Positions 21,951 to 35,866 of a DNA stretch of 64,000 bases are shown here, piece by piece. The notes beneath the pieces were generated by a model. That model was not told where the DNA came from, made no database searches, and worked only from the letters and a program-made list of their open reading frames with translations. The translations under genes and the position numbers were made by a program. The first letter of the stretch is position 1, and each line of letters begins with the position of its first letter. Origin of the DNA: Micropterus salmoides (Eukaryota > Chordata > Actinopteri > Centrarchiformes > Centrarchidae); the NCBI RefSeq assembly GCF_014851395.1, contig NW_024041150.1, positions 26,711,225-26,775,224 on the forward strand. Direction: 5' to 3'.

Positions 21951-24900
21951 TGTTGTACCACCACTACAGCCCATCTACAGTAGTGAAAAATAATTGGTAT
22001 ACACATTAAGTGCAACCAACTGGAAGTAATCTATTAGACCCATAAGAAATGCATTATATACACCACTAAACCCATTTTAGTGACCCTTTTAATGAGAAGT
22101 CCTCAAAGTGATCAGAAAAAAGGAAATTTGAGCATCTACAATTCTACGACAATTGGGTAAACAGCATCTGCTGATGACGATCACGTGATATGATCAAAAG
22201 CTCCAGAACTGCCACTAAATGGACCTTGAGACTGTTTTTACAGATTATTCTGTAACTAAATGTAAATTATTCTTGCCCGAGCCTAACAACATTTATTGCT
22301 TAAAGATGATTGGTTAAAACAACTGCCCCACCCACTCCATCCTTCACCAATCAAGCGAATCAGTCTTGTGAGAACTCTTCATACTTTTCAAGTTTACACC
22401 AAGGCTTCCTCTCTAATGAAGACACACACTGTATCGCAAAATGAGTCCTTGCACCCAATAAATAATAATTACAGAAAAATCTAGAGTGCTCTAGTTTCCT
22501 TCTGGGCTTAATTAGCCATGGATTCGACATTTAGGATAATACCTCATCAGCCAGGAGTGTAATTTGAAAACATGAAATCACCCACAAGCCAATCAAAATC
22601 AAGGAAGATATTCAGGTATTCACTCTATATGGATGCTGTTGTTTTTGTCCAACATCCTTCACTTGTGACAACATAGTTCTTACCCACCATTCATTGGTAA
22701 ATATTATATTTTCAGACAATCAGGAATGTTACTTGTTGTTCTGCTTGTATCCAGCTTTTATCTAGCTTTTATCCATCCATTTTGTACAGGCTGATTTTTC
22801 TTTACTTACGGTGGGCATTTTGTCTCAGAACGAAGCTCACTTTGTTCAGTTTGTTCTTTTGTTGATAACATTTCTGAAAGTAGTGCGGGAAATTGCTTCT
22901 TCTAATCCACCGGTGAGTTCCTGCGGTTTTATCTCCATTTATATGTCTACAAGCTCTTTTGCTCTCCACTGAAGTGGGCCAGCTCTGTTTTTCTTCCCCC
23001 ATCCATGACCACTAACAGAAAATAGCCTTTTGAGGCCACACGTAAGAGGGGACACCATTAGAGAGGTTGATAATTGCACAGCACTCCAGCTCTTCTACAG
23101 CATGTGGTCTTTCAAAAGCACTGCTAAAAACCTTAATAGCACTGGATGATGGAGCAAGACAGAAGAAGTAAAAATCAGAAGAATACTTTTTTTGAGACAA
23201 ATGTCTGTAATTTTTCATTCGGTCAACTCTAACATTGAGTCATACATGTTAACTGCCTGACAGTATACTGAAAAAAGTAAGTAAGAGGTGAGGCAGGCTT
23301 GAATTAAAGTTGATAGGTCGTAATTTTCGCACAAAGTAGCCTGCACAAGAAGTACACATGTATACTGTAAATGCTATGACTGGTCAGACGTGCTCATTTA
23401 AAATGGTAATTGCCAGGACAAAGAACACCCTTCTTTTACATATTTACACTTCTGACACTAAGAGGTCTCAACCAAGAATATGACTTAGTGACTTAGTAAA
23501 TTAAGAATATTTTAGTGTAGTTTCTTGTCCATTGCTGCCTGTAACATAAATGTATATGTGTAAATAGAAAAATGAGATGCATATGAGTGACAATTCTGGT
23601 GTTTGTGTAATCTGGTGTAGCGTGTTTTAAATGCTTTTTGTCATGTAAATGTGTATGTGTTTCCTGTCACGTAACTATTTTGGACATTGTAATATATGTG
23701 AGATATTTTTCAGCATGCTAGATGGAGATATTTCATGTGTTATCGATTCTCTACTCCCACTTGTTGGGACTGATGTACTTTGATTTACTTTTCTCTGTCT
23801 ACTTAATACTTATTAAATTGTTAATTGTTTTGATCTGATCAAAGACCTGACTTGGTTCAAAGTCTTGTTGTCCATCTAAATACATTTGTGCTATGGAGTC
23901 AGTGCGCAGACGTTACTCTTTTCATCATTTGCCAGGAGCAAACTTTAAATTTTCATTTTGACGACATAAAGGAAATATATGGAGATAGTTCTGTTTCAAC
24001 AGATAACACGACTATGACACTAGTATTTTATGATATTTAATCTATGGCCATGAATCAGAAGTCTTTATCATGCTTTTGTTATTATAGTGTCAACACAGAC
24101 ATTATGAATACATTATTCAAGTTGTACTCAGTAGTGCTTCTGATGCTCTCCTGCCCACACATTCGCCAACAGGGCATGGTGTGAGGCCATTAGTCAGGGG
24201 AAATAATAATCTAATTTCCATCCAGTTATATGATAATGGGCCTCATTTGGTAGGCCAAGATTAGGAAAAGGGTAATGCATCTCATTCTAAACAGGAAAGA
24301 TAAGAACAAAAAACACTAATAGCAATGTCTTTAATTTCTGCAAAGTGTGGTTCATGTATGAGAGACTGCAAACTATACAGACGTGCAAAGTGATAGGAGA
24401 CACTGTTACTGAATGTACTTTTTCCCCATTTTAAGTCGCACTTCAAATTTTTCTTTCAATGAACCTCAATGTTCCTCAACCATGGTCCATGGTTCATATC
24501 TGCTCTCGTTTCCACTCATTTCTGAATTACCAGCTCGTTAATAAAGGTATTAAATACCCAAAAGATATAAATAGATAATGTACCAACCCGATGAGTTTAT
24601 GTTATGTTCACCTGTTTTAATTGTTTCTGACCAATCTTATTTTGTTGGTCAGTTGGCATGGCAGATGGCTCCAAATACTACAATACCTGTGGCTGCTGTT
24701 GCTAAGAAGAAGAAGCCATTCAGAGCTGTAGAGGATTCAAAACGCTGTGTTGTTAACAAAACACAGCGCCATAGTTGCTCAATTCATCCAGATCCAGGAG
24801 AGTATCACAGAGTTGAACTGTGAATCACTTAACATTGTCCATGGAGGAGATAAATGAGACTTTTACTTACATAACATGGGGTGCTCCTCTTACAGTGCAA

Positions 24901-26814
24901 CTGTATTGTTTTGGCAAAATATGCTTACAAGTATTGCTACATTTTTAAAAAGTGCCTATTGGCACTGAGCTGAGGCTTCAATCTTAAGTTTCACCTCTGA
25001 TGACATAGGTTATTACAATCACCATCTGTATCTTATAAGAGCATCTATGCTGCAGTAAGTGCTTAAAATTGCTATTTTGCATTTTGTCATTAGCCCCACA
25101 AAGACATTGTAAATAAACATTTGCAATAGTTGCGAAGGGCCAGGGAATTTGCCATAGCTGGCGCATGACAGTATATGTAAGCCCAGAATGCTGTTAAGGT
25201 GAAGAGGTAAATGTTCTTGACTCTGTGTTTGTATGTGTGTGTGAGTGAGAGAAGGAGAAGCAGACACAGTGACAGAAAGAGTGAAAGTGCTCCTCGTGCC
25301 ACAGTAGCTCTGTCAGCATACTTTCCTTCACTTCACACACACTAACACAAACACACACTCTCCACTCCTTCCCTGCACCTCCCCTCTGCCTCTCTCTTTC
25401 CTCTTTGCTTGGCACCATTACCTTACTGCGGATTCCAGCCCTTACACACTGAGGGGCAAATTCACAAAAGGACTGCGCAGATTTTGCTAAACCTGCACAA
25501 ACAAGAGAAAAGAAAACGTGTAATTCTCAAAGCACCCGCAAAGAGTGAAATGCACCCCTAACTGCGCTGCCAAGCAAATAGCGTCTTGGTGCTCTGGTGC
25601 CATTTGCATGCATTTAAATGAGGTAATACGCACACATTTGGTGCAACAACGGCCCGTTCCTATGCAAATGAGCCTCGTTACAAAAAAAAGCCCAATTCAC
25701 AAACACCAGTGCTAAGAAACACGCTCAGTTAGAGTGAAATTATTAGTGTCTTTATAGAGTTGGTGACAGCTGAAGCACACTTATAAGGGTTGTCGCACCC
25801 AGACTTTCCAGTGATCATGTCAGCAAATGCGCATTGCAGTACATCATATGTCATATATCAATACCTGATATTCACCATGAGGGAATGAAACTGGAAAATA
25901 ACATAAAACCTACTGCTGTGAGAAGCGGAGTCGATGGTTACGCGCTGTAATAGTCCAGCACAGAGCAGAGTAGAGAATTCAGCTCTCCATACTCCCAGAA
26001 GCATGAGGGGGGAGCGCACAGTTAAAGCGCCCCAAATAACAATCTGACAAAACACTCCATACACAGTGAGTCATGGAAAAATGAGAGACACCCCGCAGAT
26101 AGAAACGAATGAAAGAGTTGGGGAAGTTAATAGATAATTAGAATACATTCTCCTTTGAATCAAACATTTTAAGATATGAGTGAAAAGTTTTCTTCTTGCA
26201 GCTGCTTTTGTTCTTTTTTGACTCAAACATTGCTTAACTATGTCATGTGATATGCTACTTCAGTACACACACAAGAACAAATATTACCAAGACCACTAAA
26301 GAAAATTGCAGATGGACAATAAACAGACTCAAAACAAAGGCAACTTGCACTCAGTCTCAAAACTTTATGTTTGCACCGTAATATCATTAGTGCAATGTAT
26401 TTTGGGAATTGGACCTTGAGACAGGGCAGATAGCGGTTGCAAGCGAAGCGCAATTCATGGTGCCATCACTCTGAATGTACTGCGTCTGTGATTTAAGAGG
26501 ATAAAATGATGGTGTGGGTAGCAGGGGAAGTGTTGCTTTCTGTTTAATTCTACCTATGCAAAGTCCAGCGCCAAGAAGAAGCAGTGTTGGGCTCCAAGGT
26601 CTCATAAGACAAAGTAGGAGACACCTGGATAAAGTTGTGTGGAGTTCATATCAATGCACAATGGCTCGGTGTCCCTGCAGTATTCAGCACATTATCCCTC
26701 TCTCTTTTCTTCACCCTCATCCTCTGCCTCTCTTCTTTGTTTCATTTCCTCTGTCTCCCTCTCTCATTTCCTCTTTGCATCTCCCTCTTGGGCTCTCTCC
26801 TCTTATTCCCCGTT

Positions 26815-27010
26815 TGCAGAGGCATTAACCAGACCATTAATGTGACGGCAATTTACATATGAAATGTAATTTGCAAGAAATTAATTTCTACCCTCCATCT
26901 GTACATTTGCTCTCGTCCTTAATTTGTTTTGGAGGAACAATTCCATTGGTCACCATCTGGGCGTTTGGAAAAAGGAAAAGAGATGTATTCATTTAATGTT
27001 AATGGCATGT
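26815..27010. promoter_or_regulatory. Candidate conserved non-coding element
   Basis: Dense ATTAAT/TTAATT, CAATTTACATATGAAAT and CCATTGGTCACC-type motifs without repeats or a reading frame, unlike the simple pyrimidine-rich sequence just upstream. Judged only by texture; cross-species conservation is not shown. Confidence 0.25.
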
Positions 27011-30000
27011 GTGATTGGCTCTGTGTGAAAAAAATACACTAAATAAAGAAATAAAATCACATTGATGGAACACAGATGTCATATTAAACATTTAAAGAGG
27101 GGTGAATGGAAGTTTCCCATTAACAACACAAACACCACTTGAAACCACAAAAAAAGTTAGTGACAACAGATGCGCAACATAATATCAGGTTTAGGAAGCT
27201 CATTTTGGGGGTGATAGAGAAGGCTGCTATCTCATAATGCCCTGCGCCCACTTTAAAATCATCACAGTTGGTTCCTGCACCAATGGCTCCCCTCTGTAAC
27301 AGGCTGGTGTTTACCAGTTTGCTGCGCCAACGTCACAAACGAGAAAACATTCTCTGCTGTCCTACTATTGTGGCCCTGGCAGTGAAAGTTTGGAGGCGAG
27401 GGGGAAGTGTGGGGATGGAAGAGCAGAGGAGGCACAGAGCAGAGGCACATGTCTTTGGCTCGTATCATCCAAACCCCAATTAAAGCATTTCAATCAGCCA
27501 CTAGGCAGCGTTCAGGCTGGGGTGAGGCCAAGTCAGTCTGGGGGACTTTGGAGAGGAAAGAGGATGACCAGAAACAAGGCTGCATAACAACACGAAAACA
27601 AACAAGATGGTTAGAATGCAAGGCGTGTTGCAGAGTAATCTGGGAAGTGGCAATGGTGAGATATAGAGTATAGTTGCTGGGCATAATATTGCTTTACATC
27701 TTTAGATTACAGAAAACAGGAAAATACATGGGCAAAACAAAATCCACCCAGTGTTGGAAAATTATGAAGTTCTGCTAAAAGGAACACTTAAATTGAAAAC
27801 CCTTAACAAGTGTGAAGCACCAAGACATAGACACAGATAAAAGGAGAGGGGAAATGTTAAATACAAGCACAGCACAGTACAAATCTACTCACCAGCAGAC
27901 TAAAATACAAGGCCTGAAAAGTTAAAAATGTTGCTCTGTCCATTGGCAGAGCGAGCTTGAATAATGATGACCTACAGGAAAGCATGGGACAGTAGGGTGA
28001 CCCAAAAGTGTTTCAAGTAGGCTTAAAACACATTTGGGTCATGGGTCTGAAATATGAAATATATTTATGTTTATGATAACAATGATGGAAGATGTTCTCT
28101 GACTTCTAGATAGGTGCTATTGAAGATTTCCGGAAACAGACACTTCCATGCTAATATAGCGCACTGGGTTTTATAGTGTGGTCTGATGTGTACGTTGGAG
28201 TTATGGGGAACGTCATGAGAGCCACAATACCAGTCACACGAAAACACCCTCACATGGAAAACTAGAAAACACAGCAAATGAACCATACTCAATGAAAACA
28301 GCTCTGCTTTGGTAAATTGAAGTCTTGATGAAAAAGAAATAAATACTTACTCTTTTTTTTAACCTAGTAAATAATCTCCTTGCAAGCAAGTATGCTCTAG
28401 AGTCCAAGGTTGGCCTAACCAGAGGCCTAATATCAGAGGCACATAGAGCTCATTAGACCAAATTCTGTACCGCTTGCACAACAATCGAACTCATGTGTAT
28501 TATAGTGAGAATGTCAAGATTCTTCATAAAGTCTGCATAAAACTTGAATACAACGGCATTTCTACTGTTAGCTTAATTTTTAGTGGTGTAACAGAAATAT
28601 CTGGCCCCATACATATGCAGCCTCAGTGGGCCCCTGATTTTCCACTTGTGCTTCATCCATTGTCACACCTCTCCAACTAACAAAAATCAAAAACTAAACA
28701 TCTGTAGCAGTTAGTACGGTCATGACTTGTGAAGTGTATTAAACACAGTTTTCTTTTTTTCTGAATATACTGTAATTACTGTGTGAAGCTTCCACTAAGA
28801 GGGTTATGGATTATTATTTCTGTCACAGGTTTTTGTTGGTCTTCAAGGTGCCCTGGGAAGAAGTTAAAGATGAAGAGCCACCTTACTCTAGCCCTACACT
28901 GAGAAAGAGTTACTATATTACTGTATTTCATAATTAAAGACTTGACTGGATTCATCGCCAAGAAAATTTGTTTCCATCAAGTGCTAGCGTGTTGCAATAA
29001 TTTTAATAACTCAGTCTAAGTTATTAAACATTTCTGATGCTGCTGATGGTTTATTGTTATCAAACACAATGGTAAAAATGTTCAAATAGATTTCAAAAGT
29101 TCTTACTCTAGAAAAATGGTACATTACAAGCATTTTTAAATGTATAATGTTGTTTAATACAGTACTTGAGGTTAGTGTTGCAAATGCCCTTTCAGTGTAT
29201 ACTACTACCGTTTGAAATGACTTTTAGTAGGCACTTTCAGAGCTTTCTCACACTAAAGGTTATGCTACTTCATGTATCAGCAAGCTATGATAATGTTAGC
29301 TAGCTAGCCACATTACAGACCAATATTAAACTAACAAAATACCTGATTGTTTCCATTCTTTGCCTTATGTTCCCTTTCTTTAGTCAGGATTTACATAATT
29401 TTTTAAATGGCATGATTGCTTCAAAGTTAATCTGAAGTCTTTAGCATTAGCGTAGTTTGAAGACAAAATGTTTTTCGTCCACCATCATGCAGGATTGGAC
29501 TAAACCATGCACACGGTTCAGAGAGGAGGAGGGCCCCTGAGAAACTTTAATATTGTTTTAGATACAAGAAATAGTCTGTCAAACCATTTATGCAGACGAC
29601 AGAAATAGTTTTCTTATAAACAATTAGCTTTAATTAGCTGGAGAGAGAAAGAGACACAGGTGTAGATGTGCGTATGTCTGAAGGGAAAAGCAAGGTGAGC
29701 AGACTGTAAGTAGTCTCTGAGTAAACACTAAAATAAGGTGGAGAATTAAGTAGAATAAGAAAAAGAAATAACCTACTAGAAATAGGGTTTTGTGTTCTTT
29801 CCGATATCTTCAAAAAATCATTCAATCATTCTGTGGAAAACACTGAGCTGTGTTTTACTGCAATCTAGGTTCAGTAGGATTTTGTTGGATTTTTTTGTTT
29901 GTACAAAAAAGCTCACGATGACATCATAAAGCAACACTGAAACATTTCATGGAGGTAATCTTCATTAAATTAGACTAAAGTATCCAAAGCACTGTGTAGT

Positions 30001-30084
30001 GGACCTAAATTTATTAGTTATGCATTTTAATAAATTTATGAGAATTGATACCCAATTATGAATTATTATTCATAAAATCAGAAT

Positions 30085-31875
30085 TTCCTCGTAAAGGGCA
30101 CCACCGGAGTTGTTATAATCCTAGAGTCTCCGGACCTCTAGGTAGTTTTGAATAATTATACAATTATTACTAGTGATCAGTTGGTTAATAATCGCTCAAT
30201 TATCTTAAATCAGTCAGTCAGTCTCATATCTAAAGGGTCAATTCTCTTGGCAGGAACTATAAATAGGCAACACACACAGCTCTTGATTATATTACAGTGA
30301 ATTTATTCTCTAACTAAGGTGATAAAAAGATGGTTGGATACAGGGAACATAAACATTTGCTGAACAATGAGCCTGGAGGTTCGATTGTGGGAAGCATTTG
30401 ACTCATACGGCATAGAAGAGCTAATGAAAGTAAACTAATGCTATGATTTTAGGAGTAAAAATGGACATCTGATCACAGGACGTGTGTTAAGTCTTACTGC
30501 TTGTCGACAGCCTGCTTTTGGCCTGTTGCATGGGTCCCACGCTAGCTGCCGATCCTGGCTTTTTGCTAGGGATTCTTCGGGGTTTTCCGTGTTTGATTGA
30601 AAACGCCTCCTCCGTCTGGCAATTCGGCTGTTTGCAGGTTTCCTTGGTTGTAGCTGGTGAGACCACGTGGCTTGGTCTGACCTCGGTGAAGTTGGCTCGA
30701 CGAAAAAGGCTTAAAATGGAACTTGGTCGTTCCTGAATTAGTCCAGTGTAACTTAACAGACTGATAACTTTAACAAGCAAAAGAAATAAAGAAAATAAAA
30801 CAAACTGAAGGCAGATCGATGTCTCGGCACTTCAGGTGTGTAGCTTCAGACGAACAAAGGCTTGTTTGTTTCGCTGGCCGAGTCTGGGCGTGTGGCCTGG
30901 CGAGGCACGCTACGCGCGTGCCGAAGCATCCAGAGGCCAGAGTGGAAGAGCGAGAGGAGGGAAGAGACTGGCGAGCAGGTCGCGTGTCGCTCTTTTGTTG
31001 CCTGGGGCGTGGTTCCCCCGTGAACGGTTGTACTGTTCTAGGCATTTGGTAACAGGAAACAATTGTCACATTATTGGTCAGTATTTTTACACATTTAACC
31101 GCATTTCCGACGAGGGCATGTAATACTTATTTCGTCCACTTGGGGGAGCTCAGGTTACATGAGGAAAGCTTGGATTAAATCAAAGATCGTCTCTCCGTAG
31201 GAACCGGGGAATATTGTTGATTCATCCTTAAATTCAAGCTGGCGATTAAGAGTATAGTAAAACATTTCTTTGTCATCATTTAAAAAGGGATTTTGTAAGA
31301 AAGTATTATGAACAAGCATTGATTACATCAGATGAAGGAGTGTCTTGCTGAAAATAAAAACACTGCACAAGTAACTTCTTTTCAGCACTAATATCAACAA
31401 CAGATAGCAACAACAGTTAAAATAACTACTCAAATAGAGGCAAACATATTCAGGTAACTAAAGATTTAATTAAATTTAATTAGATGCTTTGAGTCTTTTG
31501 GAGAATGCAGTCCTTTGTCATCCAAAGTTCAGTGTCTGGAACATGTCACACTTAGGTGAGACAAGGAGTATCCTTTTGATGTGGTAATAAAACAAAGAAT
31601 AAGGTCAGTTTCCACGGAAACGTGTGTGGTGGGGTAAGTTTTGATAGGCTGTTCAGGGAGATGCCAATGGCTGGCTCGTGTCCCTTTGTCAGTTTAACAG
31701 TCAGGCCCCGCGTTATCAGCTTCGGAATCAAAATGGTGCCAGTTTTATGGTCGGGCTAGCACTTAGAGAAAGCAACTTTGACCCCTCCCCATCTTCTCTG
31801 GGGAGGAGAAAGGAATTTAGGGTAGCTCCACATTCATTCAATATAAAATGCACAAATCCACATCGTTGTTCACAA
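30085..31875 (-). mobile_element. Repeat A, copy 1: LTR-like repeat, about 1.8 kb
   Basis: Shares long stretches with 39.6-47.4 kb and, in reverse orientation, with 52,345-53,760 (by eye about 90% or better near 30,640-30,800). Read on the minus strand it has CCAAT-like and GC-rich promoter-like parts, an AATAAA near 30,305 and, about 220 bp further, a TGGTGCCC string near 30,110 that could resemble the start of a primer-binding site. This would suit a long retroviral-type LTR, but no polymerase, capsid or envelope coding is attached. A 50-codon frame (minus, 30,780-30,640) is kept in the 53.6 kb copy. Function and family are not known to me. Confidence 0.6.
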
Positions 31876-34649
31876 CTGTGATCACACAAGTTAATCTGTT
31901 CAGGGTAGATTTTAGCTTCAGTGTTAGGACAATGAACACGGCACTAAGGGAGGTTTGAAATATTGTCTGCAGTGTTCCTTTTTTCCATACGTATTCCCTT
32001 TTCTTTTTCTTTCTTTACTCACTACATCAGCATGCTCCTCCAGAATGTACAAATTTGCATCTCCTGTGGCCTCCCGGGAGTTACATTTGGAAAGGCCCCA
32101 TGGGGGAAGCGAGTGAAAGAGCAGCAGGAAAAGGTAGGTAGACATGGGCGGGAGGGTGTGGGGGTGTGTGTGTGTGTGGGGGGGCACCTGTGAGGCATCC
32201 AAGCTCACGTGCACCTGCAGTGTTTGATGAATGATGAGGATAATGACTGATGATATCTGGGAGGCCTAGGGGAGAACACCTGAGTGGTTCTATCAAACAC
32301 ACACACACCGAGACACTCTCAAGCACATCCACACAGCCCCGTGGCTTAGACATGGTCATTGCCATGATAAGACAGTGTAAAGTGTTAGATGGACCTGATC
32401 GCAGTATTGGCTTTGTTTATCAAGCCCAGTAACTCAACAATTACATTTCCAGGTGCTGAGATATCTGGCTTTTCACGTTCACTGACGCATCCGTGTTCTG
32501 GTTTGGAACAAAAAATTACTCAGCTGCTGGTATTTCAAGATGCCCTTATTCTCCCTGACCTTGCCAAATATTCAACTACTCAATGATGAAGGGCTGTGCT
32601 ACAAGCAAACCGAGCCACCAGGATGGCATGTTTAGAGGTTCGCCATTTAGTCAGCTAGGACGCCTGCTAATTAAGTGCATGCATGTATTTGCAAGTGTTG
32701 GGTTTGAAAACGTCTGCAGACTTTGATAATGAAACAACGTTTTGTCTCACATTATTGTGAGCCATCTCATCAAGAACAGAAATGCTAAGGGGAACCAGCA
32801 TTCATTTTTTGTTCAAAGACATGCATCTGTCCACAGTGTAGCGGAGTCCCCGACCTCTAACTGGCACCAACATGCAACTTAACAGAATGGTACAAAATTA
32901 AATGAAGCTTCAGACTTACTTCATCAAAATGGACCACCAAAGTGAGAGATGTTGTTTTGGCAACTTTATCCACTGGTTGCAAGATTCTGTCAAAGAGTCA
33001 TTTGGCAAAAAGTGTGGCCCATATTGAGACCGGAACCAATCAAAGTCCTGCAATCTATTTATAGGCATTACAGTTTAAAGACAGAGAGAGGTAAAATAAA
33101 TGTCTGTGGAGAGCTTTATTAAGAAAGCCGTAAACATTACTTCTCAATTATGCTTATCATCTTACAATTATTTATCTAGTGGAGCTACAGTACAGACATT
33201 TTTTTGTGCACAGATTGGTGAAGAGAAGGAGCCAGATGTCTTCTGATTTCAGAATGAAAACACTAATGTGGCTTTAAATGCTAAATGCTGACCAGAGAGT
33301 TGTTCAAGTGTGAGTTATTCAAATGAATGTCCCAATTGGAATTGCTTGCATGTAGTGGAAATACTACCGTGGAAATGCCTTTTAGAGTGGCTTAAAGCCT
33401 GTTTAATCTCAATAGCTCGTCAGATGACCAGTAATAGGATTTCCTGGCTTGTTTCAGTCTGAAAACATTGGACAAAAGAGTAAACGTATTTGCCCCCATC
33501 AACTCCCTCGGTGCTGGTGCAGCAATACTGAGCAAATGTGCAGCACTGCAGCACATTTCAGCTACTATTTGCACATAAATAGCCTATACATATTACCTCA
33601 TCACTAGACATTTAGGTTTGATTTCTGCTTTTCTTTGGGAATACACAGCCTCCCTTAACTCATTTGGAGCAGCACAGAATCAGTAAGCATTCACATCCTT
33701 ATATTTAAAGCAGAAATAAAACTAAATATTTACCCTATTACACTCTATTTATTTTCTTTCTTAGGTCACACATAGCATTTTTATAATCATACTTTCTGAA
33801 ACCCAATAGGACTTGTCCACAGCGTAAAGAGAACTATCATGATCTGTGGTTGAGTTTTTTGTATGCATTCAAAGTGTTCCACATGTGATACATTAACTTA
33901 CATGTTACTCTGATTAAACCACACATGGCTTACGTCACTTATGTTTGTTTGTAATGGCAACAACCTTCTTCCTGCAACTATAACACATTTATTTTGGCCA
34001 CTTGGGGACAGTGGAAAAAACCCTTTAAAGTTGATTTGTTGAACATGTAAGTTAACAGTGTTGTATTTACACATCCAGCTGATACAGAGCAACATCAGAA
34101 TTCATTTGGCATCTGGCTACCTGGTGAGAGTCCAAAAGCAAGATTCACTCTCTTTTAGCTCTGGTTTTGGTCTTTACCAACTCCTGGGGGAAACATCTGG
34201 CTATTTAGCTGCTAAATGTTTAACAGTGAACCAAAACATTAAAGTTAAAACTAAACAGTGAGCTCACTATAAAGCTCTGTAAATCTGAGAAGAGCTGCAC
34301 ATTCATGATAATTGATCATTGATAATGGATAATTCTCTTGGTTCATCACATGAGCTGTCGGACATGTTAATGGTTCAACTCTACTGATTTTATTAAATTT
34401 TTTTATTTATGTTTATAATCCAGGATTAAGTTAAAGTGCAATGACATACTCAGATAATAAAGAAACTTAACGCCTCAGAAGTGGATGTGTTACAAAAAGC
34501 AATAACATTGAAATTGCAAATTGGAGGCGATAAAGAAATACTGCGATCTTGATTTCCTGGGGTTTCATGCATTTAAAGCACATGCTTATACCACCCCTGA
34601 CCCTTCATCCAGACTACACTGCACCACCATAACAATCAGTATAATCTCT

Positions 34650-34900
34650 TGTCTCATTTCACTGCGAGCCATGCACCAAAGACAATTAATTCCAGTGTAA
34701 AGTATGTTTCATGACATATGCATCTAAATAAAAGCACATGCAGGAAGCCGGAGACATTTGCATTGAATTTTGCTCATTATCTGCTTGCTTCTGTACTGTT
34801 AAATTACATCAGCAGCTGCTTTGCATTTGCATTTTTTGATTGTATCCTCAGGAGGGAAAAAGCCTTTGATATGGTTTTGATTATAATTTGCTGAGTACAC
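34650..34900. promoter_or_regulatory. Candidate conserved non-coding element
   Basis: Non-repetitive sequence with several ATTTGCAT-like octamer cores, GACAATTAATTCC, CATTAT and TGATTATAAT motifs and no open frame. A compositional impression only; it would need alignment to other fishes. Confidence 0.25.
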
Positions 34901-35821
34901 ACTAAACAATTCATGTTTTAGTTGCTCCTCTTTCAGCCGTTTCTATATATCTAAAAAGCTGTCGCTGCTGGTTAGACGATGTTAGTTTAATATACATTTA
35001 TTTATCTGATCTTATCATTTTCATTTCTAGAACAATTTCATTTAGAGTCAACACCGCCATTGCAACATTTGTATCCTGACAGTAATTTTTCCATGCTCTC
35101 ATACCAGGCAGTGATGAATTCCGAAGAATACTGCTGTTCTTCTGTCTCAATTGTCATAGGAAATGGAGCATGATCCATAACTTGCGAACATGGATTCCTA
35201 TGTATAGTGTGTAGATTTGGCCTTTTTAAATGACAAGATTAAAATGTGCCCACAGATCCCTCTCGACGGAGTTGACAAAACAGAAACCTGAAAATGACAC
35301 CAACTACTAAACAAGGAAAACTCAAGTCAACTAATTCAGTCGATTTACTTATTTGTACCATGAAGTGTATTTTGCCCCCAGAAAATTTTCCTAGGTGTGG
35401 CCAGATGGTTGCTTTGGTTTCTTATTTCACAGTTAGTGTTACTAATTGTCTAATGTCCATAGACTAAATCCAGTTCAGTTAACATTTAGAGTTCCATAAA
35501 AATCATGTTTTAATGTGTTATGTATCTGTATGTGTTGGGCAATTGTACTTCAAATACACTAGTTGACCTTTTCCTTAAAAAGACAACTACAGCTTTTGTA
35601 GGAGTGCACTGACTGCAAAGAACCAAACATTTACTGGGAACAAGCCTACTCAAGATTACAGACATCTCAGAGTACAAATATCTTTCTTTGATATTAGACT
35701 ATAAAATAAATTAATTAAAATATACAATATGTGTCTGTACAAAGTTGTGCATTTATTAACCATACTACTTTTTAAAAAATGGTTTCAAAACATAAATGCT
35801 AGTAAAACTACAATACACAAT

Positions 35822-35824
<3 letters not shown>

Positions 35825-35863
<39 letters not shown>
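35825..35863. repeat. (GA)n microsatellite
   Basis: About 19 uninterrupted GA units. Confidence 0.97.

Positions 35864-35866
<3 letters not shown>

Larger units (their letters stand above)
21133..30084. other. Long stretch without supported gene or mobile element
   Basis: About 9 kb in which I recognise no gene, RNA or intact element. Features noted inside: a 120-bp-spaced imperfect repeat at 21,795-21,950, a short perfect hairpin at 24,743-24,768 (CGCTGTGTT...AACACAGCG), GT/CA-rich sequence at 25,220-25,400, and a candidate conserved block at 26,815-27,010. Open frames reach only about 104 codons and are pyrimidine-rich or low complexity (for example 26,514-26,828). Confidence 0.5.

Noticed and set aside
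26514..26828. 104-codon plus-strand frame with Leu/Ser/Pro-rich sequence
   Set aside because: Product of a CTCT-rich low-complexity tract, open in all three frames.
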